DNA of 64,000 nucleotides from Paramecium octaurelia. Taxonomy: Eukaryota; Ciliophora; Oligohymenophorea; Peniculida; Parameciidae. The stretch covers positions 187,069 through 251,068 of the forward strand of contig CAJJDP010000098.1 of NCBI GenBank assembly GCA_905182995.1, in the 5' to 3' direction. How positions within the stretch are numbered: the first letter of the stretch is position 1; the number at the start of each line of letters is the position of its first letter. The notes below the pieces were generated by a model. It was not told where the DNA came from. It saw only the letters and a program-made list of their open reading frames with translations, and ran no database searches. Position numbers and translations under genes: made by a program. Below, piece after piece: positions 12,701 through 24,566 of this stretch.

Positions 12701-14462
12701 ATGAATAATTAATCATTAGCTAAAAGTGCAGTGGAACGATTAAACCAAAGCAATTTTTAAGCTTAATAGCCTTATGAATTTGAGAGCAAATATCAGTAGG
12801 ATCAAAAGGAATTACCCAATCCTACTAAATTTGATTTAGATGTTATGCTGAAATTTCTAGATGAAGTAGATTCAAGTGTCAAACAAACTCATGAATATAA
12901 ATCCATAATTCAGAAGTACAAATTGTCAACATCTAAATTTTGTTTAACTATGGAGTATTATTTTGATCTCATATATTAGAAATGATTATTTGAATAATTT
13001 GCCAAATGAAAAGAAGATATAAATTTATCGAGATGTAATATATCGATACTTATTAAAGAGATTTCACGAATTTATGATCATTAAGAAGAGGCAATAGAGT
13101 TAAAGGATAAAGTTCGAAAGATTATAACATATAAATTAGAAGATATGAGGAGAAACACAGTATATAATATATAATATATAAAGAGAGAATCCAAATGGGG
13201 GCTGACATTGAACTTACTACAACTATTGTTAAATAAGAATAAGGGGAATAAAGACATTTTTGATTTATTTTAAAAGAAACTGTTGCCACCTGATGTTAGA
13301 TAGTTAGTGTGGAAATTTTGTTTAGAAAATAAATAAATCAGCGATGATTATAGTCGTCTATTAGGGAAGGCAAGAATGTTAACAATGTCAAGATTTGATG
13401 TTTAAATTATCAAGGACACAGAACAGATAGTGAAATAAATGACTAAGCCTGATCAATTCGATGGCAATATGATTTTTGCAATGAAAACCATTCTGAGTTA
13501 CTACGAATTAAAATAAGATAGAATTCTTACTGATTATTTATACTTGATATGTATTCCACTTGTCTTTGTTTTTGGTTCGAGTAAGCATCTACTTAAAATA
13601 CCAACTGAATTGATTGGATATTTTTACTCATTATAATTGATAGTACAATTCTTTGATCCATTGGTCGATTTGATTGTTAGACATGATGAAAAGTATGAAT
13701 CAGAAATGACTGATTTATTTATGAATAGTGTTAATGTTTTAGATGAAGAATTAGCCTTAAAGTTTTAGAGTGTCCTTAACCTAAAGAGTCCAACTTAAAG
13801 ATAAATGTTAGTCATAATAATAAAGAGATTTGTACATTCTCTTGGATTTGCATTTTTACCCTTAGACGTAACATTGTTTAATATCGATTAAATGATTATG
13901 AAAGTAGTCAAGAATAAATTAGAAATCTTTATCAATATGGGAATTATGTGCTTTTGTATAAGAAAAGATATCCTGGCTTGCAAGACTTGGGATTAAATTG
14001 TTGATGTCTTTTATACAAAGGCAAAGTTGATTACTCTTCAATAATATCATGAATACTATTAGGATGTGTACAAGAATGTTAAATTTTATGTTTCACCCTA
14101 TGATGTAGACCCATTTAAAGTAAATAGAAATGCTGAATTTGCAACAGGTATATCAATTTATTGATGTATAATTAGATCCGTTGGCTGAAATTATTGAGAA
14201 ATAATAAGACAAAGACATTAATGCATTCAAAAAGAAGTGGTTTGAAGGTAAGGAATTATATGAAGACGATGATCCCAATTTAGCTAGATATTAACAATAG
14301 CAATAATTACCTAATAAGGATAAAGCAATTAAAGATATGAAGATGCAGGATGCAATGAAAAATGTGTAAATGCAGCAAAAACCAACTCAGAAACTAGGGA
14401 TGGTACCTGTTTAGGATTCAGATGAAGAAGAAGACCTATTTGATGGAATGGATGATTAATGA
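12701..14462 (+). CDS. TBC (Rab-GAP) domain-like protein
   Basis: About 552 residues with introns at 12955-12979 (25 nt), a 26-nt intron after IQIYRD, a probable 24-nt intron near 13160, and a 28-nt intron near 14150 that removes an in-frame TGA. Residues ~180-200 read LLPPDVRQLVWKFCLENK, followed by a helical domain with ILSYYELKQDRILTDYLYLI and VFVFGSSKHLL. This is the P-x-x-R-x-x-x-W opening and helical array of TBC domains that stimulate GTP hydrolysis by Rab proteins. The usual IxxDxxR arginine finger is not obvious; the nearest candidate reads IIKDTEQI, without R. The protein may therefore be a divergent or inactive TBC. The C-terminus is acidic (DSDEEEDLFDGMDD). Confidence 0.6.
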
Positions 14463-14580
14463 TTCATTTAATTCTTATATTATACAGAAACAGACCTATT
14501 CAATTGGATAATCAATAGTATCCCAATTAGATGCTTCTTGTTTTTATCAAAATACACGATATCAAATTTAATAAATATAA

Positions 14581-15452
14581 ATGTCAGGATTATTTAAAAA
14601 TTATTCTAAGTTTGTGAGTGCCTCAGTTTTTGCAAGTGCTAACAAACTAATAATAAACCCAGCAAGATGGACCTTTAATTCTGCAAACCTATTTTATAAT
14701 CCTTCTTATCGATATACTGGATTACCATAAGGTATCAGAATGCATTTATGAAATTAGGACATGAATTAACAGCATTCTCTTTGGCTTAGATAGCAAGTGC
14801 TTTGACTTATGAAGCTTAACAATTTAATGCAGTGGATGCTTTGAAGGATGAAGCATAATTGAATTATCAATTTTCAGCTCAATGTGCTAGGGAGGCAATT
14901 ACTTTCATTCAAAATAACAACTGGGGATAAGAAGTAGAGACAAGTGCTCAATTATTGTTTGTGCTTTCAAATAATGCCTTATTAAAGGATGTGAATAAAG
15001 ACATCTTATTGTCAAACCTATAAAAAAATGCTAAGTATTTATCCACTTAGAACATTGTCGATGTAGTAGTTAGTTTGTAAGACTATAAAGATGCTGGATT
15101 TTGGTCACAATTTTTTGCTGGCATTAAGAATAAGGAATTTGTATGGGAATTGCAGCCAATTGACTATCATGGATGGGATACTGTGTAATTCGATTATTTG
15201 GATCAAGTCAAAACCTCATTCAAATTGAGCAATACATGGGCTGTGTTAACTGCTTAAGACTCCCAATTGAAACGCTTCGTTCTAGAGGGAGTACTCTTCG
15301 GATACACAAACTTATGGCTACCTATTCTTTATAGAGAAAAGAGAATCAAATATGTGTTTGATGACAGATCGGTTGATAGAAGCGCATTTAAGAATGCTTT
15401 AAAGAAGATCAACGAAGTCCATAATGTGTAGGAGTTCCTTGCAAGAGCTTGA
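14581..15452 (+). CDS. Uncharacterised protein, possible mitochondrial targeting
   Basis: 281 residues with one 26-nt intron (14732-14757). The first ~35 residues lack acidic residues and carry K and R among S, A and aromatic residues (MSGLFKNYSKFVSASVFASA), like a mitochondrial presequence. The body is soluble and helical, with LTAFSLAQIASALTYEAQQF and an aromatic stretch near the C-terminus (FGYTNLWLPILYREKR). I recognise no family. The start is the first Met of the frame and sits 118 nt after the TBC gene's stop on the same strand. A ciliate-specific mitochondrial protein is my best inference. Confidence 0.7.
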
Positions 15453-15486
15453 TACATTATAAATAAAAATATATATATATATAATA

Positions 15487-16930
15487 ATGTTTTCATAAAT
15501 ATTCATTCTATCTCCCAGAGGTGACACCATCATCAATCGAGATTTCAGATCTGACTTACCCAAATCAACACCTGAAACATTCTTCAGATAAGCCAAGACC
15601 TACTCAGGGGATGCCAATCCTCTATTTACGGTTGATTGCATCCAATTTGTTCACATCAAAAGAGGAGGTTCTATTCTCATGCTTACATCTAGGATTGTAT
15701 ATTGTGGGCACATCTAGATTCAACTTGCAACCAGCTATGTCCTTAGAATTATTGGATCGATTAGCCAAAGAGATCAAAGACTTCTGTGGAGTCATCAATG
15801 AGGAAGTCCTTAGAAAGAATTTCATCCTAATCTATGAAGTCAACAATATTCTATTTTTCATAGATTCTAGATGAATCATTTGATTTTGGCTACCCTCAAC
15901 TCATGGCTACAGAATAAATCAAACCACTCATTGTAAATGACCCAATCCAGCCTTAACCTGATTCAGTCATGAATTCCCTCAGACCAAAGATTCAAACATT
16001 CAACATTTTTGTTCCAAATACTATTGGAAGTCAAGCAGTCTAACGATCGGTATTAAACAAAAATTAAGCAAATGAAATTTTTGTTGATATTTATGAAAAA
16101 CTCAATGTTCTATTTAACTCTAGTGCATATGTTATCAATTAGAGTATTGAAGGATGTGTAATATATTCAATAATATATTAGATTCAAATGACATCATTTT
16201 TATAAGGCAATCCACCTCTAAAATTAGCATTGAATGACGATTTGCAAATAGGTAGACAATAAGGACAATATTCAGCAGGAGTCATCTTGGTATAATAATA
16301 ATAATAACATACAGGATGATTGCAATTTTCATGAATGTGTCAATGCTAATGAATTAGACATGAATAAAACCTTACGTATACAACCACCTGATGGTTAATT
16401 CGTTGTTATGAATTATCGTATAAGTGGAGATTATGCTGCTCCTTTTAGATTGTTTCCCATTATTGAAGAGGTTTCATCATCTAAAATAGAAGTCACTATT
16501 AAATTGAAAGCCTGCTTTGATGCCAAAATTATAGCATCATATGCAAATGTTCGTATTCCAATCCCTAAATAAACTGCAAATGCCTATCCAGAATTAGTGA
16601 AGAATGCTTAACAGGAGACTGCTGAATATGATTCAAATAAAAAGATTGTGGAATGGTAGATCAAGAAACTGAGTGGTGGTTAAGAGAGATCACTAAAAGT
16701 ATTTCACTTGTGTCCTATTTTAGATAAAATTAACTCTATAAGCAACACAGACTGCTCATACAGCAAGAAAGGAGATTGGTCCTATTGCTATGAATTTTGA
16801 AATACCAATGTTTAATGTGAGCAGATTGCAAATCAAATACTTGAGAATAGAGGAGCGAGGTAATACTACTAATCCACATAGGTGGGTAAGGTATATTACA
16901 TAGAGCAGTTCCTATGTATGTAGAATATGA
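15487..16930 (+). CDS. AP4M: AP-4 adaptor complex mu subunit
   Basis: 439 residues after removing five introns of 24-25 nt. The N-terminal longin-like domain opens MFSQIFILSPRGDTIINRDF and continues through ELLDRLAKEIKDFCGVINEE and RKNFILIYE, typical of AP-4 mu rather than AP-1/2/3. The mu-homology domain has EGCIQMTSFLQGNPPLKLAL and ends GPIAMNFEIPMFNVSRLQIK then RWVRYITQSSSYVCRI, the standard end of medium chains. Mu subunits bind YxxPhi-type sorting signals; AP-4 works at the trans-Golgi without clathrin. The N-terminus supports AP-4, but AP-1 or AP-2 cannot be excluded without a tree. It starts 34 nt after the preceding stop on the same strand. Confidence 0.88.
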
Positions 16931-16957
16931 ATTCAGTTTATATACATAATAATATTA

Positions 16958-17625
16958 TCATAATGTTTATAATTTTTCAATAGAATTGTGTAAGTATGAA
17001 TTTATGTGTTTTAATCGACTAATTTCGAGTTTCTGCGAATTTATAATTTCTGATTGTCCTTTGATAATCACTTCCCATTCTTTCATTCTCTTGCGAACTT
17101 CCTTTTTTTCCTAAAGATAATCTAATTAGCCATCAAGAATTTATAGTTTCTATCTAATAACACTTTATTCTTAATAAATTTCGTCTGGATTCTACATAGT
17201 TTGTTATAGATTTTAATCATTCAATCTATTGTTATTGATAGAATTTCTTACAATTTCTTGAGTCTAAGAATTTCTCTATCTTTTTACTAGTTTTCCTGTT
17301 CAAATTTAATAAGTGAAGATTCATAGATCTTAATTTTATTTTCTAAAATTAGTTCTCTTTCATTTTTTTAAGGTTATGTTTCTGAGTTCAAATCTTCTTC
17401 TATTACCACTTCTTCAAAAGAGTTGAGTTCTTATTGATTTTGAGAATTGACAGATAAACTAATTCTGGATGCTTCTCTTGTGCTTGCTAATTGTCTAAGA
17501 CTGTGATCGATGAGATTGTTAATATTTTATGAAGATTTGGTCAATTCTTCATGCATATCAAGGAATCTAGAGTAGATATCGCTTTAGGAAATAGTTAATG
17601 ATGAAGATCTGTTTGATAATTTCAT
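16958..17625 (-). CDS. Small coiled-coil protein
   Basis: 213 residues, one 26-nt intron, stop 28 nt from the convergent AP-4 mu stop. The first 90 residues are S/N/Q-rich (MKLSNRSSSLTISQSDIYSR). From about residue 90 to the end it is a continuous heptad-like coiled coil rich in E, K, Q, I and L (for example KEVRKRMKEWEVIIKGQSEI). No catalytic motif is visible. A cytoskeletal or basal-body component is possible but not shown. Confidence 0.7.
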
Positions 17626-17697
17626 AGCTTCCAAATTTATATTATATAAATATAAAATTAATTTAAGTAAGAGTACAAAACAAGAGGATTTATAGGA

Positions 17698-18216
17698 TCA
17701 TTTGCTGTAATTCTTCTTTTCCAAATTTTATATCCAAGATTTATATTGTTGTTGCATATGTACAAAGTGAAAATGAACTTCCTCAATATTTTCATTTTCT
17801 ATCATTATGTTCTATCTTCCAAAAGTAGTGGTTTTAGACTAGGGAGTCGATATGATGGGCTAAAGTCTTCTTTATTTTGTGTTTTTGATAAGTGTGATGT
17901 CTTCGTCAGTTCCTAGTTGATGGTAGAACGAATCTAACATTGCTTTTCTTGATGTTTTAGCGTATGTTTCAGTGTATTTTGGGTTTTCATCAGGTTTGAG
18001 TGAATTTCGATGGTTTTTCATTCTTAAGGAAGGACTATACCTTAATTATAGAGGGACGTTCTATAAGTTGTGTATATTAAATTAATCATCAGCTGAGTTT
18101 TGCATCCGCATTTTTGGAGTTCGAATATTAGTTTCTAATCTTACAGCTTTGAGAGCACTGTCTCCTCTGCGTTTATTGCTTTGGAAATACTAGTTAACTC
18201 GTGTGCCTCCACTCAT
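17698..18216 (-). CDS. Uncharacterised basic protein
   Basis: 172 residues in a single open frame from ATG at 18216 to TGA at 17698. It is rich in R, K, N, Q, S and T (MSGGTRVNQYFQSNKRRGDS), mostly unstructured by composition, with a short aromatic C-terminus (VHFHFVHMQQQYKSWIQNLE). No motif is recognised. It lies between two small minus-strand genes with gaps of 72 nt and 16 nt. Confidence 0.65.
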
Positions 18217-18232
18217 TTTAATTAAATAATAT

Positions 18233-18662
18233 TCATATATGCTACTCCAAGGAAATCAAGTAGGTAGAACTTAAACGCTATGCAACAGACGATTTGATTT
18301 CCAGGAATAATTTCCTGATCTTATTGCAACCATTTAGAATTTTGTATTGGCATCTTTTCATAACTTCAGAGGACTCGTTTTTTTGTTGCTCATTAGTTTT
18401 CTTGTTTTTCTTCATTTTTTATTTTGATCTGAATTCAGCCCATATGGCTTTGGCTGAAGAATAATTGATACCGATAGAATTGGCTGCCTTATTTCAAATT
18501 TTTTAATACAGCTTTAATGCTTTATTTATCACATACAACTGTCTTGAGAAATAAATCCTTAATAGATTGAGTTATTTTCAAATATTTCTTTTCTGCCAAT
18601 CTTGGATCAAATTTTTTCATTTCCTTCTCTACCTACTACTTAATATCATCTAGCATTTTCAT
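18233..18662 (-). CDS. Small helix-turn-helix (homeodomain-like) protein
   Basis: 135 residues after removing a 22-nt intron (18488-18509). The spliced junction creates IKAAANSIGINYSSAKAIWA, which matches the helix-turn-helix pattern 'IK.AA..LGI.YSTAK.I' found in homeodomain-like and Paired-like DNA-binding domains. Basic residues follow (FRSKQKMKKNKK). The N-terminal 40 residues are charged and helical (MKMLDDIKQQVEKEMKKFDP). It is probably a DNA-binding regulator, but the single short helix-turn-helix gives limited certainty. The C-terminal 50 residues are unrecognised. Confidence 0.7.
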
Positions 18663-18806
18663 TGTTAAAAGAAATTAATAAATGCGTTATTATAAATTAA
18701 TGTTGAATTGATATATATTAATCTTAAATTGATGTATGATTACATATCAATGATAAGTATTATTATTATATTCTATTAATTGATATAAACAAAACTTAAA
18801 TAAAAA

Positions 18807-20342
18807 TCATTATTAAAATCTACTAGCACCATATCTAACTTCCAATCTAAGATTGTCATCAACTGTCAATCCTGCACATACTTTTACGAGATTCTCAAGC
18901 ATAGCTCTCTATCTTGATAAAGCATTGATGGTAGTAATTCCACTCTCAGATTTTGGTGCCTTCATCAAGTAACTCAACCAAGACAACACTGTATCAAATC
19001 TTTGGAATTCAGTGGAATCCTTAGAGAATTGGATTCTTTCGAATAATTCGCATAACAACAAGAGATCCATAATCAATGGAGCAGCCAATAAGGAATCTTC
19101 ACAAACATTATAAACTGCAAAGGTTTATCTTCCTCCCAAGAAGATTTCAGCAATGTATTCATCCATAGCTTTCTTGCTGTCTCCAGTTTCTGGACAATAC
19201 TTGATAACAATAGTGTGATCAATGTTCAATTCCTCCTCTGTGGGATACAAAACCTTATTGGATTCCAAAATATCATCTACACAAGTTTTCTTACTTCTTT
19301 CCTTGCTTTTGAAACATGATTCTTATGAAAGGTTCTTTCCATCATTGTTTCCTAAATGGTTATATGAGATGATGGCTTTTGGTTTAATACCTGCACCAAC
19401 CAAGTATTCAACTAAACAAGTCTTAAATTTAGTTTATCCAGTCTTGAAATCATCTCCAGCAACAAAGACACCAGCTTTTTCTGCTAATTCAATAACTCCT
19501 GGAACAATAGTATTTTATGGTGATCCATTAATGAATGAACATCCTTCTAAACAAGCAGCACATGCAAAGATTGTTGATGCACTAATTTCTGGGTGACTTG
19601 ATTCAATGGATTTCATCAATTTCTCAGCTGTTCCATGAACATTTGGATCTTCAACACAGAATCTTTCTGTATTTGCTGTCCATAAGAGGATTACTTTATC
19701 CAAATTATTTTATTATTTGAAATCTGCAATGTTCTTTCTGATGATATTAAGATGTTCTAATTTGTTATTTCCTGGAATGACATTGTCTGCTCTATCACCT
19801 TAGTTAGCTGCAATGAAATCTGGATAATAGATTGAAGGTAATGGAACCAATTTCTCTAAATATGGTCTTAATTTTTATTGCAAATCATAGTCAACAACTT
19901 ATGCTCTGCTCATTGCATCTGCCAAATTCAATGAACTGATATCCCATCCACCGAATACTATATCGCATGGGTTAACCATTGGTAAGACATCTTTGAATGG
20001 AACAAATACTTCTTCAGTGTTGCAGGTACCAATCTTAATGACACTGCTTTATGTAAGAGATCCATAGAAATTTGGTTAATGAGTTCCTCTTCTGCTATTC
20101 CAAGTAATATTGAATTTGTTGGCCAATATACCTCCAGTAAGAGTTGTTCCATTGTTACCACCCCAACCTACAAGCATAACACCTAATTTTGGAATTCTAG
20201 TGTCAGTCTTAAATTTGAAATTTGTTATTTATGGTTTTGCTATGTACTTGTCTCCATTCTTTTCAATGTTGGTTGACTTGTAATCATAGTCTGAAATTAA
20301 GAAGTGATCATCTTATTATGTTGTTGTTGATTGAACTTTCAT
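18807..20342 (-). CDS. INO1: Inositol-3-phosphate synthase
   Basis: 511 residues in one uninterrupted frame, the normal length of the family. The enzyme converts glucose 6-phosphate to 1L-myo-inositol 1-phosphate with NAD+ in the cytosol, the first step of inositol and phosphoinositide synthesis. The NAD-binding loop [14 protein letters not shown] is near residue 60. Family blocks seen include NEEV-like [63 protein letters not shown] and [15 protein letters not shown]. The upstream 195 bp carry a cluster of TGCGCA/TGCGTA motifs (see the regulatory feature). This is one of the most certain calls in the window. Confidence 0.97.
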
Positions 20343-20398
20343 TGATTGAATTAATTATTAATCAAATATATACAAATTAGTATTTGTAAACATTAGAG

Positions 20399-20516
20399 TG
20401 CGCATAAATTTTACAAATTATAAACAAATGCGTATTTATTAATATGAAGTGCGCACTTCATTAATTGTAATAATAATTTAATTAATTGAGAATGCGTAAT
20501 TAAATATAAATGCGTA
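20399..20516. promoter_or_regulatory. Cluster of five TGCGCA/TGCGTA motifs upstream of INO1
   Basis: TGCGYA hexamers occur at 20399-20404, 20429-20434, 20450-20455, 20493-20498 and 20511-20516, in sequence otherwise almost free of CG. The middle one is the core of an 18-nt perfect palindrome (20444-20461, ATGAAGTGCGCACTTCAT). They fill the gap between the INO1 start (20342) and the stop of the next gene (20538). A dimeric transcription factor site is a natural reading; this is inference. Confidence 0.5.
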
Positions 20517-20537
20517 CTCTTTATTATTTTAAATAAA

Positions 20538-22388
20538 TCAATCAAATTCTTCATTTTCATATTCATTTTATTATTCTTCATGATTATTATTCTCATTTTC
20601 TTAATTTTAATCTTCATATTCGTTCTCTTAGTGTCCCTCCTATTCTTCCTCTTAATGATCATATTCATATTCATCCTGTTCATTTTTCCCAACATCATTT
20701 CCCTCACATCCAAATGATTCATCCTCATTTTGTTTTTACCTTTCTTGATCAGCTACCTGTAAGCCTGCCCCTTGATCTTATTCTTATTCTTTCTTTTTCT
20801 TAGCTGCATTCTCATCAAGTGAATAATCTTGACTCTGTTTATCGAACAATTCCTCATCTGATTCTTCCGAAATTCTCATATTCTGATGTCCTGTCATTTA
20901 CTATTGTTATGATGGATCTTCTAAAGTAAACGGGTCGTAAGTATCTATCAATGGAATATGCGATAGATCTTCTCCTGATTTCTCGAATAGTTATAGAAAA
21001 TAGAATAGATTTTCAGATTCCTACCAATTTAATGAAAGAGAGTTTAACATTTTTCGAACTTCTGATTTGGTAACTACATCTCCCTTTATTTTTTGTTTGT
21101 TCCAAAAATCTTAAATCTTTTTCTCATTTTATTTGAGTTGAACCTTCATTTTGGTTTAAGCCTATTCGAAATCAAACGTTGGAAAATTCATAAAAGTCTT
21201 AAAATTTCCAACCAATGATTTCAAATTCTCAACTAATTAATTGCCATGACCACTAAGTGAATTTAATATGGATTGTACTTTGTTCTCGTCGGTATATGAA
21301 AATGGCTCTCTATTTATGAATCTAATTTATTTACTGAGCAAAGATATGTCTTAAATCATCTACTTTGACAGTCACATTTTATTCTCGTGCTTATTGTTTC
21401 AATCCTTCTAACATCTCAGCAAATTATTCAACTGTAATGCCTCTATATATCAATTTGAATCGTAATTCCTCCAAAATTAAATTTGGCAATTAAGCTTGTC
21501 GAGGAGTAGGTTCCTTTTTTGGTTTTGCTTATTGGAAATTTTAGTATTATGCATCCTGCATCTATTTAATAGTTTATTTAAGATTGGCTTTGTCTGTCTA
21601 TAGCTTTTTAATCTGATTTTTTAGATCTTGGATACTTTTGTCCAAAGCTTACTGTTTCTATTGGTTTACTTTGTACAATTGCTAAATAAATGTATCGACA
21701 AAATACTTGTAACTAACGCATCATCTCATCTGATTGTTGGCTTTTTTAATTAAGTGCTTTATTTTCAGCAATTAGATTCTCATTAGTTTTGAGTAGTTTT
21801 TGAACTTCATTTTCAAGTTATAGACTTTGATTGTATTTACTATCAAATTAAGACATAGATATATGTACCTTTGCATGGATTAGAATTATGTTTAACTCTC
21901 TTCTATGAGTTTACGCATACGTACAGTTTCATCAAAATAGGCTTTACGATCACACTCTAGCTCTTGAAATTTGGTGACTTTGGTATTTTTTTTAAGGTGA
22001 TCAAGTTAGACAGTACGTTCTTTAAGTTGCTTTTGGAGGTCCTTATTCTAGTTTTTGAGTTGTATAAGTAGTAACTCATTGGCCTTCTTCTTGTTGGGTG
22101 TCTACTCGGTCATGTTCTCGCAGAGTCTCTCATAATTGAGGAGCTCTTTCTGAGCATATGTGGTTGGCTTACCTCGGTCTGTTGGATGCGTGTGCGTAAC
22201 TTGGTATTCTCCTCTTTTAGATTGTTGTTTTCAATTTTGTAATTTTGAAGTTCCATAAAAAGTTTCTCTTTATCTATAAATTTGAACTGTCTCTTGAAAT
22301 CGTCTGCCTCCTGTTTGATAAATTGATTAAAATTCTTTTATGCCTAGGAATTTTACGTATCGTTGTTAATATTGTTATTAATTTTCAT
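20538..22388 (-). CDS. Coiled-coil protein with EF-hand-like region and acidic tail
   Basis: 582 residues with four introns (23, 29, 25 and 25 nt). Residues ~30-260 are a long coiled coil (for example QADDFKRQFKFIDKEK-type heptads and DLKNQIKKLQTDKANLKQTI). Then comes LRFKLIYRGITVEQFAEMLE, a helical region, and two EF-hand-like pairs (KVQSILNSLSG and KGDVVTKSEVRKMLNSLSLN), although clear calcium loops are not visible. The last 100 residues are extremely acidic (E, D, N, Q and Y repeats). It may be a cytoskeletal or axonemal protein. Its start is only 9 nt from the stop of the upstream trichocyst gene. Confidence 0.75.
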
Positions 22389-22397
22389 TTATATTAA

Positions 22398-23644
22398 TCA
22401 CTTTAAATGTTATAAGAACGATTGCTATTCAGGAGTCAAGGGGCCATTTGAAAATACATTTTCAGTTTCTCCAAGTAAATCTAATTGTGATTTTCTATGA
22501 AATTAAAAAAATGGCATACCTGTTTTCAGTTTGCTTTCCATATGATTTAGTCTCATCTCTTTGAATGTTCAACCAGTCTGTTTTTTCATTTTGTTTGTTG
22601 ACGACCATCTGATTAAAATATATTAAAATATATACTTAAGCTTGAGTGGCGATGTCATTTTACAATTCCAAGAGCGATTGTTCTAATCTCAAGATCTGAG
22701 CATGTAAATAGGCAACAGCACCTTCCAATGATTGATTAGCTATTTCTAGTCGAGCACTGTTATAGTAATAAAAATGAATTAATACATTGCTTATTAAAAT
22801 GCTGCTTCTCTGGCATCATCAGCTTCCATTTCTTGTTTCTATCTAAAAATGATGTCGAATATAATTTGTACAGTTAAAATAGACTATCAGCCAAATCTTC
22901 AATGACTTAGACTACTCTTTCTAATGCAGATTGATCAGATTTTAAGGTGGAATCCTGAGCCATAGCAAGGGACAAGGAAACCAAGGAATTGAAGCCTCTT
23001 CTGTCTGGGAATCTCTGAACGAATTTCTTGTGATGATGTTCGATATCTGCAAAGATCTCTTATTGTGTGAAGACAGACCCAGTTTTAATTTATTGGATCA
23101 GTTTCTTGCCTTAATTCAATGCAGCCAATAAACCAACGATTTCAGTTCTTCTTTAATCATAGGCTTTCTTGCTCTCTTCTCTTTCAGCTGTGAGTGCAGC
23201 AATGCGATCTAAATTTCGTTATTTTTCAGCAAATTTGGTTTCACCTTGAGCTCTCTTATCATTAAGTTCCTCCTCTTTCAAAGGAACTATTAGGAAATAG
23301 AAATAATAAGTATACGCTATGCCTCATCTTGTGCCTTTTGTTATTTAGCTTTAGCAAGAGCTTAATCAGCTTCATTAATGTATTATGTGATTTGTCCATT
23401 TCTGTTTTGTAAGTAATTTGTGTGTTCAGTTTAGGCTGCATTGATGTCCACCTGCAATTGTCTAATAAACTAGAGTACACGTTCAACATTGTTTCTGAGG
23501 ATTGAATATAAATATGTACTCTTGGACTTGAATTGTTTATAAGATTGTTCTTCCGAAGTCAGATTGACTGAGCTTGTTGAAAAAGTCAATCCTTGAATCT
23601 GCAAATGTGAGAGTCACTATGCATAGCAACACGAGCAATTTCAT
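22398..23644 (-). CDS. Trichocyst matrix protein
   Basis: 360 residues with six introns of 25-29 nt. A signal peptide (MKLLVLLCIVTLTFADSR) is followed by a propeptide-like region and two long helical coiled-coil blocks. DIEHHHKKFVQRFPDRRGFN followed by SLVSLSLAMAQ is the conserved block of Paramecium trichocyst matrix proteins, and the N-terminal half has NVERVLQFIRQLQVDINAAQ then EHTNYLQNR. The C-terminus ends NGPLTPEQQSFLQHLK. These proteins are made as precursors in the secretory pathway, cleaved, and packed into the crystalline core of the defensive secretory organelle. It is a strong taxonomic marker for Paramecium. Confidence 0.88.
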
Positions 23645-23674
23645 TAATTAAAATTAAAAACGGGTTAAAGAAAA

Positions 23675-24527
23675 TCATTAATCTAATAGTAATAACTCGG
23701 CTTGATATTGAGCAATCTGACTAAGCAGCCATTCACAGGGATAATGTTTTTTCAAATTCTAATAAACTTGAGCACATAAATTCAGCTTGATTTAAAGATT
23801 CATCCTTCTATCCATGTTTAATTATTAATCAAATAGTAGATCAAATTTATCAGGTTCATCAATTAATATATTGATTTTCGTTGTTTTTGATGTCTGTACT
23901 TTGATCTAATAGACATTAGGAAATTGAGGTCTTCTTTTACTCTTTTGGGTACTCTCAAATTCATTGAGTGAACTCGCATTCGTAGTTTGTGAAGAATTTG
24001 GAGGAGATACTTCTAATTTCTTAGAAATTATAATATTTGAATTTGTTGTATTGAGTTAATTCAACAAATTGTATTAAACTTTTACTGCCTTTTTCACATG
24101 AATCTTTATTGACAGGGCGGCTTTGATAAATTTGAGTATGGTTTCTAAAAGATGAAACAAACGTAAAATGAGGATCATAGCATATATCGTATCTGTCATG
24201 GGAAGGATATCGGCAACAATCAAGGCATCAAAGCATATGAAGCAACCATATATGAAGTGATAAGAATTATTAGATTTACGAAAGTGTGTAACAATATTCG
24301 GAGTGAGTAAGGAGGCAACTACATATCTGACAATCTAAGAACTAATGTACATCCTAATGTACCTTAGTATCAACCCCAAAATTGTAATTGCATTCACGAA
24401 CGAGTGACATACGTAATAGACCGTGAGACATCACTTTTTGTGGCAATTTCAATCTGGAGTACAATAGAATATTCAGGGCCAACTCAACACTTCCCCATAC
24501 AAGTTCAAACAAATTTCCTGTGATCAT
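23675..24527 (-). CDS. Multi-pass membrane protein of unknown function
   Basis: 274 residues with one 28-nt intron. The N-terminal half has about four hydrophobic segments (for example LFELVWGSVELALNILLY, YHFIYGCFICFDALIVADIL and MILILRLFHLLETILKF). The C-terminal half is soluble, S/N/T-rich, and ends in a helical region (LNLCAQVYQNLKKHYPCEWL). No family recognised. The frame is open further upstream and runs without any TGA into the PI4-kinase-like locus, so the annotated start (first Met after the kinase end) is a choice, not a certainty. Confidence 0.6.
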
Positions 24528-24566
24528 AGATCCGTTTTAAAATAATATAAATTATATTTACACTAT

